Made by a program: the position numbers and the translations under genes. From Xanthobacteraceae bacterium (GTDB lineage: Bacteria; Pseudomonadota; Alphaproteobacteria; Rhizobiales; Xanthobacteraceae): 16,613 nt of DNA. Below the pieces are notes generated by a model. The model was not told the origin of the DNA, searched no databases, and saw only the letters and a program-made list of their open reading frames with translations. The stretch's first letter is position 1. Each line of letters begins with the position of its first letter. The stretch covers positions 1 through 16,613 of the forward strand of contig JASHRR010000556.1 in NCBI GenBank assembly GCA_030037185.1. The letters run 5' to 3'. Shown here piece by piece: positions 15,132-16,613 of the stretch.

Positions 15132-16109
15132 ATGGGCGTGCAGCGGCGTGATTTCCTTTTGTTGGCGACGTTAGCGGCAGTAGCACCTTCTGTGGCGGTC
15201 GCCTTCGGGCAAGCGGTGACGCCGGCGATCGGGCCAACCGGCAGCGGTGCGCAAGACGCCGCATCCATCCCGGATTTCTCCGGTATATGGAGTCATCCAT
15301 ATTGGCCCGGCTTCGAACCGCCGGCATCCGGCCCCGGTCCGGTGACGAATCGTTTGCGCCTGCGCGGCGGGCCACAAAGAGGCGTAAGCGATCCCAGGCA
15401 GCTTGTCGGCGATTACACCAATCCGATCCTGAAGCCCCAGGCGGCGGAATTCGTCAAGAAGCACGGCGAAATGGAGTTAAGCGGCGTTGGCTCTCCTACC
15501 CCGACCAACCAATGCTGGCCCGAACCCGTGCCTTACATTTTTTGGTCGATTGCAATGCGGATGCTCCAGCAATCGGACAAGATCATCATTCTCTACGGCG
15601 ATCAAGTCCGTCACGTCCGCATGAATGAGCCTCATCCGGCGCAGGTGACGCCGTCCTTGTATGGGGATTCCGTCGCTCGTTACGAAGGTGATGTGCTGGT
15701 CGTAGACACCGTGGGGATCAGGACTGACCGGCCGTTTGCTATGGTCGACATGTATGGCACGCCATACACCCAGGCCCTGCATGTGGTGGAACGTTATCGC
15801 CTGCTCGATTACGAAGCGGCGAAAGAAGGGTTGGCACGAGGTGCAAAAGAAAATTTTCGCCTTCCGCCGGACATGATCCCGCCCGTCGCCGACAGCGACC
15901 CCAACTATCGGGGCAACCACCTGCAACTCAAATTCACGGTCGAAGATGAAGGCGTCTTTACGACCCCGTGGTCGGCGACCATAACTTATGGGCGCCCACC
16001 TATGGACGATGTCCGCGGATTTGGCGGAGCTGAATATGTCTGTGCCGAAAATCCGAGCTACTCCGGAAGGAAGCCCGCGGCGCCGACTGCAGACAAGCCG
16101 GATTTCTGA
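15132..16109 (+). CDS. Tat-exported protein of unknown function, 'PDFSGIW' family (paralogue B)
   Basis: This is a 325-residue exported protein. The N-terminus MGVQRRDFLLLATLAAVAPS is a twin-arginine signal (QRRDFLLL), unlike the Sec-type signal of its paralogue at 13631. The mature part contains PDFSGIWSHPYWPGFEPP, LKPQAAEFVKKHGEMELSG, NQCWPEPVPYIF, IILYGDQVRHVRMNEPHP, YGDSVARYEGDVLVVDTVGI, LHVVERYRLLDYEAAKEG, LKFTVEDEGVFTTPWSATITY, and YVCAENPSYSGRKP. I chose the ATG at 15132 because GGGAGG lies seven bases upstream and the Tat motif follows; an ATG at 15108 is in frame but adds non-signal residues. A Tat signal suggests export of a folded, possibly cofactor-bearing protein. The function is unknown. 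The gene stands alone, with no clear terminator. Confidence 0.85.
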   Translation: MGVQRRDFLLLATLAAVAPSVAVAFGQAVTPAIGPTGSGAQDAASIPDFSGIWSHPYWPGFEPPASGPGPVTNRLRLRGGPQRGVSDPRQLVGDYTNPILKPQAAEFVKKHGEMELSGVGSPTPTNQCWPEPVPYIFWSIAMRMLQQSDKIIILYGDQVRHVRMNEPHPAQVTPSLYGDSVARYEGDVLVVDTVGIRTDRPFAMVDMYGTPYTQALHVVERYRLLDYEAAKEGLARGAKENFRLPPDMIPPVADSDPNYRGNHLQLKFTVEDEGVFTTPWSATITYGRPPMDDVRGFGGAEYVCAENPSYSGRKPAAPTADKPDF

Positions 16110-16219
16110 AAGTTGGTATGGCTCCTTGGCGTCGCAGCAGGTTTGGGGCATTTTCGACCCTCGTGCACGATCGTCATTGAGAGCAGCTTGTCCCCAAATA
16201 GCTTCCGTGCCCTGACCGG

Positions 16220-16613
16220 GTGCTGCTGACGGCAGAGTCCTCGATCAAAAAACTCGGAATATTCGTCCTGTTCTTACCTGCCGCGATGCTGGTGGCAGGA
16301 TTATTCGGCATTATACACGATGAGATCAGCTATTCCGTCTCGAATGAATTTTTTACAAAATTCAAATTTATCCAGTTCCGGTTGCTCGACACGAATCTCT
16401 CCGACCGCTTTCGCGCGGGCCAAGTTGGCTTTCTGGCATCGTGGTGGATGGGAATACCGCTGGGTATTGTCTGCGGCTTGGCTGGTTTCATTCAGCGCTC
16501 GCCATCTCTCATGCGACATGCACTAATCTGCTCGCTACCCGTCACTACCACCCTCACGTTTGCGATTGCACTTGTGGGCCTTGTCTATGGATGGCGCCGA
16601 ACGGAGACGACCG
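16220..16613 (+). CDS. Multi-pass membrane protein, 5' part (runs off the window)
   Basis: A plus-strand frame is open from 16202 to the window edge. With a GTG start at 16220 it gives MLLTAESSIKKLGIFVLFLP. Three strongly hydrophobic helices are visible: KLGIFVLFLPAAMLVAGLFGIIHD, FLASWWMGIPLGIVCGLAGF and LICSLPVTTTLTFAIALVGLVYG. Between the first two lies HDEISYSVSNEFFTKFKFIQFRLLD, which resembles the 'HDQISYTxSPEYFTxFKFxQF' segment of a small uncharacterised membrane protein family. There is no ribosome binding site before the GTG; the ATG at 16286 is the first conventional start but lies inside helix 1. The frame is certain from composition; the start is not. Confidence 0.72.
   Translation, partial: MLLTAESSIKKLGIFVLFLPAAMLVAGLFGIIHDEISYSVSNEFFTKFKFIQFRLLDTNLSDRFRAGQVGFLASWWMGIPLGIVCGLAGFIQRSPSLMRHALICSLPVTTTLTFAIALVGLVYGWRRTETT

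Noticed and set aside
1..16613. CRISPR arrays, tRNA or rRNA genes, riboswitches.
   Set aside because: No regularly spaced repeats, cloverleaf-like segments or rRNA-like stretches were noticed in reading through.

Overview
The window looks like accessory or island-edge DNA from a GC-rich alphaproteobacterium, most likely a Bradyrhizobium/Rhodopseudomonas-type member of the Hyphomicrobiales. The pointers are a NepR-like anti-sigma factor (a family restricted to Alphaproteobacteria), an HWE-family sensor kinase, alphaproteobacterial-style MinD/MinE, and several small proteins of a rhizobial kind. All identifications come from reading motifs; no database search was possible.

Layout. (1) 1-2130: a divergent pair consisting of a barely visible minus-strand gene start and a secreted DUF6152-family protein with its own terminator, followed by a convergent minD-minE operon without minC. 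(2) 2490-6470: two unrecognised small genes, then a two-gene operon for a periplasmic (Tat-exported) molybdenum hydroxylase, made of a [2Fe-2S] subunit and a molybdopterin subunit of isoquinoline-1-oxidoreductase type. (3) 7000-7820: a ribbon-helix-helix regulator whose translationally coupled downstream gene has been cut off after a few codons by an IS5-family element. That element is itself a relic and abuts a frameshifted fragment of a MASE1 sensor domain. (4) 7995-12310: a small conserved-looking protein and a NepR-like anti-sigma protein on the minus strand, then a 1008-residue membrane sensor kinase of the HWE family. NepR and HWE kinases are both parts of the alphaproteobacterial general stress response, but no PhyR or EcfG is visible here. 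(5) 12600-13450: relics of an IS21-type transposase and of a tyrosine-recombinase integrase, which mark old island integration and decay. (6) 13630-16110: two divergent exported proteins of one paralogous family of unknown function (one with a Sec-type signal, one with a Tat-type signal). Between them lies the 3' stub of a third family member with an internal stop. (7) 16220 to the end: the start of a multi-pass membrane protein that runs off the window.

How the parts fit together: DUF6152 at the left end and the 'PD(W/F)SG' exported proteins at the right end are all envelope-exported proteins of unknown function. The Mo-hydroxylase is exported too, so much of the window concerns the periplasm. 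The middle is a signalling module whose parts (MASE1 fragment, NepR, HWE kinase) may be remnants of a larger stress-response locus broken by insertion elements. No rRNA, tRNA or CRISPR array was found.
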